A stretch of 46,597 bases of DNA from Gammaproteobacteria bacterium (lineage in GTDB: Bacteria; Pseudomonadota; Gammaproteobacteria; DSM-19610): NCBI GenBank assembly GCA_011374975.1, contig DRNU01000004.1:1-46597 (forward strand). Direction: 5' to 3'. The translations under genes and the position numbers were made by a program. Positions 1-8,523 of this stretch are shown piece by piece. Every line of letters begins with the position of its first letter. Position 1 is the stretch's first letter. The notes below the pieces were generated by a model, which had not been told where the DNA came from, searched no databases, and worked only from the letters and a program-made list of their open reading frames with translations.

Positions 1-26
1 ATATCCGCAGCATCAATCGTAGTCAT
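1..26 (-). CDS. Possible 5' end of a truncated leftward gene
   Basis: On the minus strand an ATG at 26-24 is preceded by AGGTGA about 3 nt upstream and opens a frame (MTTIDAAD) that runs off the window edge. Only eight codons are visible, so no family can be named, and the spacing of the ribosome site is rather short. It would explain why the roughly 125 bp left of the diguanylate cyclase gene hold no other gene. Confidence 0.3.
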
Positions 27-152
27 CGCTCACCTGTTTTCACCGTTATACGGTCCGGATACCGTCAACAATTCAAGAGACGCAGTCTGTAAGCACTGCC
101 CGGACAATCCCTGGGGCATCGTCAGCATACAAGCGGTCTTTTGGGTCTGCTG

Positions 153-1157
153 TCAGGTGTCAGCCGAATATTGCTGTGCCCTGTTGCGCCCCTGCATCTT
201 GGCCTTGTAAAGCGCTTTATCGGCGGCAGACAGTATTGCCACATGATTTTCCGGTTCTTCAGCCTGCATGGTTGCAACACCAATGCTGAGAGTAACCACG
301 TCACCAACAGGGGAAGATGTATAGGGCAGGCATTTCCCCCGGATTTCCCCGATTAGCCGGTTGGCCAGTTCCATGGCCTTTGTGGAATCGAGGCCCGGCA
401 GGATGATGGCGAATTCTTCCCCGCCATAGCGGGCAACGAGGTCCGATGCGCGATTTATGGCATTGTCCAGGGTTGTCGCAATGATTTTCAGGCATTTATC
501 GCCGGCAACATGGCCATAGGTGTCGTTGTAATTCTTGAAATAATCAACATCGCACATCATCAGCGAAATCGGTCCCTGCGTGCGCATGGCGCGCCGCCAT
601 TCGGTTTCCAGTGCTTCGTTGAAATACCGGCGGTTGTATATCCCGGTTGTGCCGTCGATACGGGCGATTATCTCCAGTTGTTCGTTGGCATGGTTCAGTT
701 CGGCGGTGCGTTCCGCAATGATCAGTTCCAGGTTCTTCTGGTATTTTTCTATTTCCTGCTCGGCATCTTTGCGGTCTGTGATATCGATTCCTGTGGCGAT
801 AATGAAGACGATAGCCCCGTTTTCACCGGTAATTGAAGTATTTGACCAGTCTATCAATCGATGGCTGCCGGCCTTTGTGATCCAGTGGTTGATATGGCTG
901 TTGGGGAAATCACCGGAGGTGAGTTGGGCAAATACACTGCGAACGCCGTCGACCTCCTCGGGAAGAATAAAGCAGTCCCACGGGCATTTGCCTTTAACTT
1001 CCTCGAATGAGTACCCGGTCAGTGATTCGGCTGCCTTGTTGAACAGGATGATGCGCCCGTCCCTGTCCATGACCAGGATGACTGCGTTGACGATATTGAG
1101 AACTTCTTCAGCAATATTGGCCTCATGCAAGAGATATTCTTTCATGGTTACAGGCAT
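153..1157 (-). CDS. PAS-GGDEF diguanylate cyclase
   Basis: Predicted cytoplasmic enzyme making cyclic di-GMP from two GTP. The 334-residue protein has an N-terminal PAS sensor (about residues 12-130, ending in the typical DITDRK), a short coiled coil (130-160) and a GGDEF domain. The catalytic signature is intact as GGEEF (245-249), and RASD (236-239) lies five residues before it, the spacing of the inhibitory I-site, so product feedback is expected. No transmembrane segment is seen. The start is supported by AGGA seven nt upstream; a second ATG lies four codons in. It begins 12 bp after the di-heme peroxidase gene on the same strand, so the two are probably co-transcribed. The signal sensed by the PAS domain is unknown. 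Confidence 0.9.
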   Translation of the reverse strand: MPVTMKEYLLHEANIAEEVLNIVNAVILVMDRDGRIILFNKAAESLTGYSFEEVKGKCPWDCFILPEEVDGVRSVFAQLTSGDFPNSHINHWITKAGSHRLIDWSNTSITGENGAIVFIIATGIDITDRKDAEQEIEKYQKNLELIIAERTAELNHANEQLEIIARIDGTTGIYNRRYFNEALETEWRRAMRTQGPISLMMCDVDYFKNYNDTYGHVAGDKCLKIIATTLDNAINRASDLVARYGGEEFAIILPGLDSTKAMELANRLIGEIRGKCLPYTSSPVGDVVTLSIGVATMQAEEPENHVAILSAADKALYKAKMQGRNRAQQYSADT

Positions 1158-1169
1158 GCGGACATCCTG

Positions 1170-2147
1170 TTATTCCCTGTTTTTATCAGTCAATGTTGCG
1201 AGAAAGCCGGTAATATCGCTTACCTGCTGATCGGTAAGATCTTTGTCCAGTTGCAGTTTGCCCATCTTGCGCACCGCTTCTTCGAGCGAACTGATTTTTC
1301 CGTCGTGGAAGTAGGGGGCTGTCAGGGCCACATTGCGCAGTTGCGCCACCTTGAAAACCATGCGGTCATCTTCGTCCTTTGTGAGCGCATATATCCCCGG
1401 GTCAGCCTGGTTCTCGTAGGGGTTCTCCTTGCCCAGCCGTTCATAGGTCTCACCGCCAAGCAGTTTTCCGTCGTGGCATGACCTGCAATCGAGCTTGATA
1501 AAGGTTTTAAGGCCGCGTTGTTCAGCTTCGTTTAATGCGCTGGCATCGCCATTCAGAAAGTCATCGAAACGGCCCGGTGTTATTAACGTACGCTCGAAGG
1601 CCGCTATGGCTTCGGCAATATTCTGGTAGGTGACAGCCGGCCTGTCTGCCGGGAAGGCGACGGCGAAGGCCTCCCGGTATTCAGCAATATCCCGTATCTT
1701 CTTCTCGACTGCCTCTGCGTCGGGCATACCCATCTCAACCGGGTTGAGAATCGGCCCCTTGGCCTGTTCGACCAGGTCATCGGCGCGGCCATCCCAGAAC
1801 TGGCTGTCCTGCCAGCCGGCATTCAGTACAGTCGGGCTGTTGCGGGTTCCCGGCTTGCCTTTCGCGCCGGGTGAAGTGGGCAGATTATCGACACCTGCGG
1901 AACCCGACTCGAGACGGTGGCAGGAGGCGCAGGACTGGGTGTCGTTTATCGACAGACGCTTTTCAAAATAGAGTTTTTTGCCCAGGGCAATACGTTCAGG
2001 GGTGTCGTTCCCGGATCCCGGCATGGTCGGCGGCAGTGGTGAAAAATAGCGGTTCGCACGTTGTATCAGCCGCTCGGTATCGCCGGCGAAAGCATTGCCT
2101 GTCACCAGTAACAGGGCGGTGGTTACGATCCGGACAAGATGTTTCAT
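1170..2147 (-). CDS. Di-heme cytochrome c peroxidase family protein (CcpA/MauG type)
   Basis: 325 residues with a signal peptide (cleavage near NAFA-GD), so periplasmic. Two c-type heme motifs are visible, CASCH in the N-terminal half and CRSCH in the C-terminal half, as in bacterial di-heme peroxidases that reduce hydrogen peroxide with electrons from cytochrome c. The length matches the classic peroxidases (about 320-340) better than the longer MauG-like proteins. GGAG lies about six nt before the ATG. It sits 45 bp downstream of the secreted beta-lactamase-fold gene and 12 bp upstream of the diguanylate cyclase gene, all leftward. The exact substrate (peroxide or a protein cofactor) cannot be told from the sequence. 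Confidence 0.88.
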   Translation of the reverse strand: MKHLVRIVTTALLLVTGNAFAGDTERLIQRANRYFSPLPPTMPGSGNDTPERIALGKKLYFEKRLSINDTQSCASCHRLESGSAGVDNLPTSPGAKGKPGTRNSPTVLNAGWQDSQFWDGRADDLVEQAKGPILNPVEMGMPDAEAVEKKIRDIAEYREAFAVAFPADRPAVTYQNIAEAIAAFERTLITPGRFDDFLNGDASALNEAEQRGLKTFIKLDCRSCHDGKLLGGETYERLGKENPYENQADPGIYALTKDEDDRMVFKVAQLRNVALTAPYFHDGKISSLEEAVRKMGKLQLDKDLTDQQVSDITGFLATLTDKNRE

Positions 2148-2192
2148 GGCTACTCCGCCTGTGTCTGTTTCCCGGTTTGCCGGGTCGGGCGC

Positions 2193-3149
2193 CTAGAATT
2201 CAGCCGCTTCGATTTGCAGGTAGGCCAGGCTGATATGTTTGCCGAGCTGCTCCTCAAACCCCGACCAGCCGGCGTATGCGCCCAGGGCACCGGCGACCTG
2301 GTCTTTCATTTCAAAGTCACTCAGACCTTCATCGTAGTATTTTTTCACGGTTGTATACAGGACATCCAGGTATTTCCGGAAGCTTTCCGGAACGCCGGCA
2401 TCGCCGCTCGGCCCGTGGCCGGGGACATAGACCTTGCTGCCGGTTTCCAGGATCTGCGTGATGGTACCGATGTTGCCCTGGATGTCGCCGTCGTCGATGC
2501 GCGGGATACGGTCGTTCAGCACGTTGTCGCCAAGAAAGGTGACGGAACGTTCAGGGATCTCGATCATGAGGTCTGATGTGGTGTGTGCCTTGCCGTAATG
2601 GTGAATCTTTACAGTAGTACCCCCGTATTTGAAGGTGGCGCCGTGATCGACGGTCTTGTTGGGGCCGGTAACGACGGTGCCCGCGGTTTTGCCTTCGGTC
2701 ATCTGTTCCAGCCGGTCGGCCCAGTTCTGGCCTTCGCCGGCCTCGATCAGGGCAATCATATTCGGGTGGCCGTAAATCGGGGCATCCGGGTAAGCGGCCC
2801 TGAGCGCCTGGTTGCCCAGCCAGTGGTCACCGTGAATATGTGTGTTGAATACGGCGATGACCGGTTTGTCCGATATTTTAGCCATGACGCGCAGCATCAT
2901 TTCACCGGTCTGCACACTGGAGCCCGGATCAATGGCCACAATCCCGTCATTGGTGATGACAAAAGCCGGGTTGTTCATGAATCCCTGGTTCCCGGAATCC
3001 GGCAAACCCAGCGGGCCGTGAATGACGTAGATATTATCGGCCACCTTGTCGGCAGGATAATCCTTGATAGCGGGGCCCTTGTTTGCCAGGCACAGCGGGG
3101 AAAACAAAAATGCCGTAATCAGCGTCAGGGCTGTGATGCCAGGTTTCAT
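2193..3149 (-). CDS. Secreted MBL-fold metallohydrolase (SoxH / quinoprotein-relay type)
   Basis: 318 residues with an N-terminal signal peptide (hydrophobic core about residues 5-22), so periplasmic. The metal-binding motif THIHGDHW is intact, and further ligands are likely in the GHTTSD-like segment (AHTTSD) and in VPGHGPSG. The overall pattern resembles the MBL subgroup next to c-type cytochromes and quinoproteins (SoxH-like, 'quinoprotein relay' hydrolases) rather than glyoxalase II or true beta-lactamases. It is the first gene of a probable operon with the di-heme peroxidase and the diguanylate cyclase. The substrate is unknown; the assignment to the subgroup is an inference from family resemblance. 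Confidence 0.8.
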   Translation of the reverse strand: MKPGITALTLITAFLFSPLCLANKGPAIKDYPADKVADNIYVIHGPLGLPDSGNQGFMNNPAFVITNDGIVAIDPGSSVQTGEMMLRVMAKISDKPVIAVFNTHIHGDHWLGNQALRAAYPDAPIYGHPNMIALIEAGEGQNWADRLEQMTEGKTAGTVVTGPNKTVDHGATFKYGGTTVKIHHYGKAHTTSDLMIEIPERSVTFLGDNVLNDRIPRIDDGDIQGNIGTITQILETGSKVYVPGHGPSGDAGVPESFRKYLDVLYTTVKKYYDEGLSDFEMKDQVAGALGAYAGWSGFEEQLGKHISLAYLQIEAAEF

Positions 3150-3212
3150 GTCAATTCTCCTTGGGCGGTTGGGCCGGTAATATAATGAGACGTGTAACAG
3201 TTGCTGTCTATT

Positions 3213-3710
3213 TCATTCCGTATAACGAATGTCCAGTATTACGTAGCCTGCCACCTGCTCTCCGATGTTCAGAACCACTTCATCGTCCAGCGTTTTCTTC
3301 ATTAACGCCCGCGCCATGGGGGAGTCCATGCTGATCCAGCCCTTGCCGGGGTCGAATTCATCCGGGCCGACAATGCGGTAGGTAACTTCCTCTCCGGCGT
3401 CGTTTTCCAGCGTGACCCAGGCGCCGAAAAAGACGCGTTCGCGGTCGCTCGGCGGTTCTGACACCACTTTCAGTTCCGGCAGGCGCTTTTGCAGGTAGCG
3501 GATGCGCCGGTCGATTTCGCGTAACTCTTTCTTGCGGTAGATGTATTCGGCATTTTCGGAGCGATCGCCCTCGGCGGCGGCCGCGGACAGGGCTTTGGTG
3601 ACCTCGGCGCGACGTTTCCAGATGTCGCTATGCTCCTGCTGCAGGCAGGCGAAGCCGGCACGGGTGATGTACAGCGAGGATTCGGGTTGTGGTGGCCGGT
3701 AGCGTCCCAT
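3213..3710 (-). CDS. greB: Transcription elongation factor GreB
   Basis: Cytoplasmic factor that enters the secondary channel of RNA polymerase and stimulates cleavage of backtracked transcripts. It has the N-terminal coiled coil with the acidic tip (GDRSENAEY) followed by KKELREIDRRIRYL, and the C-terminal FKBP-like domain (FFGAWVTLEN, IVGPDEF, SMDSPMARALMKK). The wording DRSENAEY and SPMARALMKK is closer to GreB than GreA. I place the start at the ATG at 3710 (MGRYRPP), giving 165 residues; an in-frame start six codons upstream at 3728 is possible. It is divergent from the sprT gene, with only about 40 bp between the starts. Confidence 0.93.
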   Translation of the reverse strand: MGRYRPPQPESSLYITRAGFACLQQEHSDIWKRRAEVTKALSAAAAEGDRSENAEYIYRKKELREIDRRIRYLQKRLPELKVVSEPPSDRERVFFGAWVTLENDAGEEVTYRIVGPDEFDPGKGWISMDSPMARALMKKTLDDEVVLNIGEQVAGYVILDIRYTE

Positions 3711-3752
3711 GGCTGACAGTATATCCAATCCCCGTCGCGGTGGTTTTTCGCT

Positions 3753-4280
3753 ATGATAGCCGCCATGTCACCGCAACCCATCGATGCGCCGCAACAGGCA
3801 CAGGTGCGACAGGCCACGCTGGCGTGTGTGGCGCGCGCAGCCGGCCTGTTCGAGCGCGAGTTTGTCGCACCGCCGGTGCAGTTCGATCTCATCGGCCGTG
3901 CCGCCGGCCAGTACCGGGTGTTGCGTGGTGATGTGAGCATCCGCTATAACCCGTTTATCTTTGCGCGCTACTTCGAGGATAATCTCAACGAGACGGTGCC
4001 GCACGAAGTGGCGCACTTCGTGGTTGACCAGCTCTGGGGCCTGCGCCGGGTGCGTGCGCACGGCGCGGAATGGCAATCGGTAATGCGCGCACTGGGTGTC
4101 GAACCACGCGCCACGGCGCGCTATGACCTGACCGGCCTGCCGGGGCGCAGGCAACGCCGTTTTGCTTATCGCTGTGCCTGCAATACCCACCAGCTCACCA
4201 CCTGTCGTCACAACCGCGTGCAGCGCGGCAAGGCGCGCTATCACTGCCGCCGCTGCGGCCAACCGCTGGTGATCGATTGA
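3753..4280 (+). CDS. sprT: SprT family zinc metalloprotease
   Basis: 175 residues. The zinc protease motif HEVAH is at residues 84-88, after the SprT-typical start (FNPR-like pattern, here RYNPFIFARY). A C-terminal zinc ribbon is formed by cysteines near 141/143, 151, 165 and 168. Bacterial SprT proteins are cytoplasmic and of poorly known role; the fold is shared with the DNA-protein crosslink protease Spartan. A second ATG four codons in (3765) may be the true start. Its stop codon overlaps the start of the GIY-YIG gene (TTGA), so the two are translationally coupled. Confidence 0.88.
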   Translation: MIAAMSPQPIDAPQQAQVRQATLACVARAAGLFEREFVAPPVQFDLIGRAAGQYRVLRGDVSIRYNPFIFARYFEDNLNETVPHEVAHFVVDQLWGLRRVRAHGAEWQSVMRALGVEPRATARYDLTGLPGRRQRRFAYRCACNTHQLTTCRHNRVQRGKARYHCRRCGQPLVID

Positions 4281-4579
4281 GCACGGATAACTGGCAGGTG
4301 TATATCATCCTCTGCAGCGACAACTCGCTGTACACCGGCATCAGTAATGATGTCGAGCGGCGTCTGCAACAACATGCCAGCCAGCGCGGCGCACGCTACT
4401 TCCGTGGCCGCCAGCCGCAACAGCTGGTGTATCTGGAGGGGGGGCATGACCGCAGCAGCGCCAGTCGTCGCGAGGCGGCCATCAAGAAACTGCGGCGCCC
4501 CGACAAGGAATGCCTGATACAGTCGGAACTCAATGAAATCACCGCTGTTCCCGGGTGTCAGGCCCGCCGGCCGGCATAA
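4277..4579 (+). CDS. GIY-YIG nuclease superfamily protein (UPF0213/YhbQ type)
   Basis: 100-residue single-domain protein with the superfamily signature VYIILC...LYTGIS at residues 8-22, the arginine in ERRLQQH and the RREAAIKKL segment of the YhbQ/UPF0213 group. Such proteins are predicted nucleases, but cellular targets are largely unknown. The frame has no early ATG and opens with TTG at 4277, in a four-base TTGA overlap with the sprT stop, which points to coupled translation. The C-terminal tail after KEC overlaps the region just before the methyltransferase gene. Confidence 0.83.
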   Translation: MSTDNWQVYIILCSDNSLYTGISNDVERRLQQHASQRGARYFRGRQPQQLVYLEGGHDRSSASRREAAIKKLRRPDKECLIQSELNEITAVPGCQARRPA

Positions 4580-4601
4580 TATGGGCAAGCAGGAGAGTGT
4601 T

Positions 4602-5456
4602 ATGACAGGCATAGATCCACAGGCGATCAAGGAACGTGAGCGCAACAGCTGGCGTTCAGCGGCGGATGGCTGGCAGCGGCGTGATGCCCTGTTACGCGAG
4701 GGTGCGGCACCGGTCAGTGAATGGATGCTGGAGCGCGCAGGCATCACTGCCGGACACCGGGTGCTCGATATCGCCTCGGGTACCGGGGAACCGGCAATTT
4801 CTGCCGCGCACCGGGTGGGACGGCAGGGGCGCGTTATCGGCACCGACCTGGTTGAGGAAATGCTGGTGTTTGCGCGTCAGAAAGCGCAGCAGGCCGGGGC
4901 CGAAAATATCGAATTCCATTGCACCGACGGTGAGTTGCTGGCGTACCCGCCGGCAAGTTTTGATGCGGCCACGCTGCGCTGGGGGCTGATGTTCATGCCA
5001 CAGCCGGAACACTGCCTTGCCAGCGTGCACCGGCTCCTGAAGCCGGGTGCGCGTATGACACTGGCGTGCTGGTCGGACCCGGACAAGAACCCCTTTATCA
5101 GTCTGCTCACCCGGTCGCTGGGAAAGTTCATGGAACTGCCCGAAGCACCGCCCGGCGCGCCGGGTATTTTTGCCTTTGCCGACCCGCAACGCCTGCAGTC
5201 TGTGATCGAAGCGGCGGGTTTTCAGGATGTCGAGCTGGAAGAAATGGTGATCGATTTTATCGAGGTCGACAGCGGCGAGGCGTACTGGGAGACCATGTCA
5301 GACCTGGCGGCACCGGTCATGCTGCTGGTGGAGCAGCTGGATGCCGCGCTACGCGAACAGTTCGTGGAAGATGTCATCAGCAGCGCCGAGGCGCTGAAGC
5401 AGGACGGTATGGTGCGCCTGCGCGGCACCACCTGGCTGGCCTGCGCGACCAAATAA
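4602..5456 (+). CDS. Class I SAM-dependent methyltransferase
   Basis: 284-residue methyltransferase of the UbiE/Methyltransf_11 kind. Motif I (VLDIASGTGEP) and the acidic residue binding the SAM ribose (GTDLVEEML) are clear, followed by motif-II-like FDAATLRWGLMFMP and the LLKPGARM segment. The substrate is not evident. I chose the ATG at 4602 because AGGAGAG precedes it at proper spacing; the frame remains open back to 4533 but those codons lack a ribosome site. It lies 22 bp after the GIY-YIG gene. An ubiquinone-biosynthesis role is possible by family but not supported by the neighbours. Confidence 0.83.
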   Translation: MTGIDPQAIKERERNSWRSAADGWQRRDALLREGAAPVSEWMLERAGITAGHRVLDIASGTGEPAISAAHRVGRQGRVIGTDLVEEMLVFARQKAQQAGAENIEFHCTDGELLAYPPASFDAATLRWGLMFMPQPEHCLASVHRLLKPGARMTLACWSDPDKNPFISLLTRSLGKFMELPEAPPGAPGIFAFADPQRLQSVIEAAGFQDVELEEMVIDFIEVDSGEAYWETMSDLAAPVMLLVEQLDAALREQFVEDVISSAEALKQDGMVRLRGTTWLACATK

Positions 5457-5539
5457 CCTTCGGATCCGTGGACCATTTGCGGCCTCGTGGCGCGAGGCTG
5501 GACTAGACTTACTATCAGAGTCACTCATGGTTCGCGGCG

Positions 5540-6985
5540 ATGGACGATCCCTATGGTTTTCTGCGCTATCCACGCCAGGAACCGCGCAAGGAACCGGTTC
5601 CGCGGCGGGTTCGACACTGGCATGAGTACGTGCAGCTCATGCCTGACGGGCAGGCGTCGCGCCAGGCCAATCGCTGCATGGATTGCGGCACGCCGTATTG
5701 CCACCGTTTCTGTCCCGTTCACAACCTGATCCCGGAATGGAATGCGCTGGTGTTCAATGCACACTGGCGGCGTGCCTGGCGGCAACTCGACTCCACCAAT
5801 AACTTCCCCGAGTTCACCGGGCGGTTGTGCCCGGCCCCGTGCGAGGATGCCTGCACCCTGAAGCTTGCCGACAGCCCTGTGACCATCAAGTCGGTCGAAC
5901 TCGCCATTGCCGAACGCGCCTGGCAGGAGAGTTGGGTGTTGCCACAGCCTTGCAAACACAACAACGGCAAGCGCGTGGCGGTGATCGGCTCCGGCCCGGC
6001 CGGCCTGGCCTGCGCGCAGCAACTGGTGCGCGTGGGCTATCAGGTGACGGTATTCGAGCGGGCGGACCGTATCGGTGGCCTGTTGCGTTACGGCATTCCG
6101 GATTACCGGCTGGAGAAGCACGTGCTGGACCGGCGGCTGGTGCAACTTGAAGCGGAGGGTGTGACGTTCCGCAGCGCCGTGCAGGTCGGTACCGGCTTGC
6201 GGCCGGAAGAATTGCGCCGCCAGGTGGATGCCGTGGTGCTCGCCTGTGGCGCCGGCCAGCCGCGCGTACTGCACGTGCCGGGCTGCGACCTGCGTGGCAT
6301 CCATTACGCCATACCGTTCCTGGAGCAGCAGAACCGGCGCAATGCAGGTGACAGCATCGATCCGCAGCAGTTGATCGATGCATGCGACAGGGATGTGGTT
6401 GTCATTGGTGGCGGTGATACCGGTCAGGACTGTGTCGGCACCGCCATCCGTCAGGGCGCGCGCAGTGTCACCCAGGTCCAGTACCACGAATCTCCACCGC
6501 GACAGGCGGATATCCTGAACTTCTGGCCTGAGCCCGCGCCGCTACTGCGTGCCACCGATACCGACGCAGAAGGCTGCCGGCATATCTGGGGACAGGGTAC
6601 CGTAGCGTTCAGCGGCCGCCATGGCCATGTAACGGCCGTTCTGGTGCAACGCCTGCACTGGAAAAGAGGTCCTTGCGGCCACTGGGAGAAACATCACGGC
6701 CATGAGCCACCGCAACACCTGCCCGCACAGCTTGTGCTGATCGCCATCGGTTTTGCCCACCCGGTACACGATGCGTTGCTTGCGGACATGGCATTGAAAC
6801 TTGATGCATGCGGCAACGTGGCGGCTTCTGACGAGGATTATCAAACCAGCCTGGCAGGCGTCTTCAGCTGCGGTGACATGCGCCGTGGCCAGTCACTGGT
6901 GGTGTGGGCCATCCGTGAAGGGCGACAGTGCGCGCGGGCGGTGGATATGTACCTGTCGGGTGACAGCGAACTGCCGTACATCTGA
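5540..6985 (+). CDS. Glutamate synthase small-subunit-like (GltD family) FAD/NAD(P) oxidoreductase
   Basis: 481 residues, close to the usual GltD length of about 470. The N-terminal domain carries two cysteine clusters for [4Fe-4S] centres (CMDCGTPYCHRFCP and LCPAPCEDAC). They are followed by an FAD-binding dinucleotide fold (GSGPAGLACA), a NADPH-binding fold (GGGDTGQDC) and a C-terminal second FAD segment (GVFSCGDMRRGQSLVVWA). In glutamate synthase this subunit feeds NADPH electrons to the large subunit GltB, but no gltB lies next to it here, so it may pair with a distant GltB or serve another dehydrogenase. The start ATG at 5540 lacks a strong ribosome site. Confidence 0.85.
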   Translation: MDDPYGFLRYPRQEPRKEPVPRRVRHWHEYVQLMPDGQASRQANRCMDCGTPYCHRFCPVHNLIPEWNALVFNAHWRRAWRQLDSTNNFPEFTGRLCPAPCEDACTLKLADSPVTIKSVELAIAERAWQESWVLPQPCKHNNGKRVAVIGSGPAGLACAQQLVRVGYQVTVFERADRIGGLLRYGIPDYRLEKHVLDRRLVQLEAEGVTFRSAVQVGTGLRPEELRRQVDAVVLACGAGQPRVLHVPGCDLRGIHYAIPFLEQQNRRNAGDSIDPQQLIDACDRDVVVIGGGDTGQDCVGTAIRQGARSVTQVQYHESPPRQADILNFWPEPAPLLRATDTDAEGCRHIWGQGTVAFSGRHGHVTAVLVQRLHWKRGPCGHWEKHHGHEPPQHLPAQLVLIAIGFAHPVHDALLADMALKLDACGNVAASDEDYQTSLAGVFSCGDMRRGQSLVVWAIREGRQCARAVDMYLSGDSELPYI

Positions 6986-7045
6986 AGTTGTCACAGTAGT
7001 GCAACATAGTTGGGAATTTACACCCCTGGCGTTTATTATCCGCGC

Positions 7046-8398
7046 ATGAGTGCCTATCGCACCGCGCCTGTCGCGAGCCCCCGTCTTCCCGCAGGAATTC
7101 CCTTCATCATCGGCAACGAGGCCGCCGAGCGCTTCAGCTTTTACGGCATGCGCGCCATCCTGGTGGTGTTCATGACCCAGTACCTGCTGAATGCCGACGG
7201 TACGCAGGACATGATGGGGGAGGCGGAGGCAAAGGGCTGGTATCACCTGTTCGTGTCGGCCGTGTATTTCACTCCGCTGTTCGGGGCATTGCTGTCGGAC
7301 AGCCTGCTGGGCAAGTACCGGACGATTATTTTGCTGTCGCTGGTGTATGTGCTGGGACATTTCGCGCTCGCCATCGACCATACCCGGCTGGGCCTGGCGA
7401 TAGGCCTGGGGTTGATCGCCGTCGGCGCGGGCGGTATCAAGCCCTGCGTGTCGGCACACGTGGGAGACCAGTTCGGGCAGAGTAACCGGCACCTGCTGTC
7501 ACGTGTGTTCAGCTGGTTCTATTTTTCCATCAATCTCGGCGCCTTTGCTTCCATGCTGGCGACGCCCTGGCTGATGGAACACTATGGCCCGTCGCTGGCG
7601 TTCGGGGTGCCGGGTGTGCTGATGCTGCTTGCCACGCTGGTGTTCTGGTCGGGGCGCCGGCGTTTTGTGCATATCCCGCCGGCCGGCACGGGATTCATGC
7701 GCGAAGTGTTCAGCGGCACCGGATTGAAGGTGCTGGCGCGTCTGAGCCTGGTCTACCTGTTCATTGCCGTGTTCTGGGCGCTGTTCGACCAGACCGGCTC
7801 GGCCTGGGTGTTGCAGGCGCAACATATGGATCGCGAGCTGTTCGGTATCGAGCTGTTACCGGCGCAGATACAGGCGGCGAACCCGCTGCTGGTGATGTTG
7901 CTGATCCCGCTGTTCTCCTACCGGGTCTATCCCTTGCTGGAGCGCGTCTGGCCGCTGACGGAATTGCGCAAGATCGGCATCGGGCTGTTTGTCACGGTGC
8001 TGGCGTTTGCAATACCGACCTGGGTGCAGTTGCAGATCGACCAGGGCGGGATGCCCTCTATTGGCTGGCAGTTGCTGGCTTACCTGGTGCTGACCTCGGC
8101 TGAGGTGATGGTGTCAATTACGGCGCTGGAGTTTTCCTATACCCAGGCGCCGAAAACCATGAAGTCATTCGTGATGGCGTTTTTTATGATGTCGATCGCT
8201 GCCGGCAACCTGTTCACCAGCGCGGTGAACTTTTTTATACAGAACGACGACGGCAGCAGCCGGCTGGAGGGTGCTGATTACTACCTGTTCTTTACGCTGC
8301 TGATGCTGGCGACGGCCGTCCTGTTTGCCCTGCTGGCACGTTTCTACAAGGGCGAGACCTTCATCCATGCGGAGCAGCAGGACACTGTGCCGGTTTAG
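7046..8398 (+). CDS. POT family proton-coupled oligopeptide transporter
   Basis: Inner-membrane transporter of the PTR2/POT branch of the major facilitator superfamily, importing di- and tripeptides with protons. The EXXERFXXYG proton-coupling motif (EAAERFSFYG) is at the start of helix 1, and about 12-14 hydrophobic segments follow. The PTR2-type GAGGIKPC motif comes after helix 4. With the ATG at 7046 the protein has 450 residues. An in-frame TTG at 7010 exists, but neither site has a clear ribosome-binding sequence. It is rightward, about 60 bp after the GltD-like gene, and converges on slyD across a palindromic repeat. Confidence 0.87.
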   Translation: MSAYRTAPVASPRLPAGIPFIIGNEAAERFSFYGMRAILVVFMTQYLLNADGTQDMMGEAEAKGWYHLFVSAVYFTPLFGALLSDSLLGKYRTIILLSLVYVLGHFALAIDHTRLGLAIGLGLIAVGAGGIKPCVSAHVGDQFGQSNRHLLSRVFSWFYFSINLGAFASMLATPWLMEHYGPSLAFGVPGVLMLLATLVFWSGRRRFVHIPPAGTGFMREVFSGTGLKVLARLSLVYLFIAVFWALFDQTGSAWVLQAQHMDRELFGIELLPAQIQAANPLLVMLLIPLFSYRVYPLLERVWPLTELRKIGIGLFVTVLAFAIPTWVQLQIDQGGMPSIGWQLLAYLVLTSAEVMVSITALEFSYTQAPKTMKSFVMAFFMMSIAAGNLFTSAVNFFIQNDDGSSRLEGADYYLFFTLLMLATAVLFALLARFYKGETFIHAEQQDTVPV

Positions 8399-8420
8399 TA
8401 ACTACCAGGAAAGAATGACA

Positions 8421-8494
8421 CTCGCCAAGGCGCAAAGACGCCAGGGAAGAAGATCATTAAAGCTGATTCTTTGCGATCTTTGCGCCTTGGCGAG
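8421..8494. repeat. Dispersed intergenic palindromic repeat (CTCGCCAAGGCGCAAAG type)
   Basis: Arms 8421-8437 and 8478-8494 are perfect 17-bp inverted copies, with partly matching flanks inside and an AT-rich loop of about 40 nt. The arm sequence, built from CTTTGCGCCTTGGCGAG, is the kind found scattered between genes in many proteobacteria. It lies between the convergent POT transporter and slyD genes, so the hairpin could also end transcripts from both sides, although there is no long T-run. Confidence 0.75.
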
Positions 8495-8523
8495 AGTATA
8501 TTTCCGTTCCTGTGCGCAACGGC

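Noticed and set aside
5525-6487. A 320-codon minus-strand frame
   Set aside because: Antisense to the GltD-like gene, with a histidine/arginine/alanine-rich product lacking any family motif.
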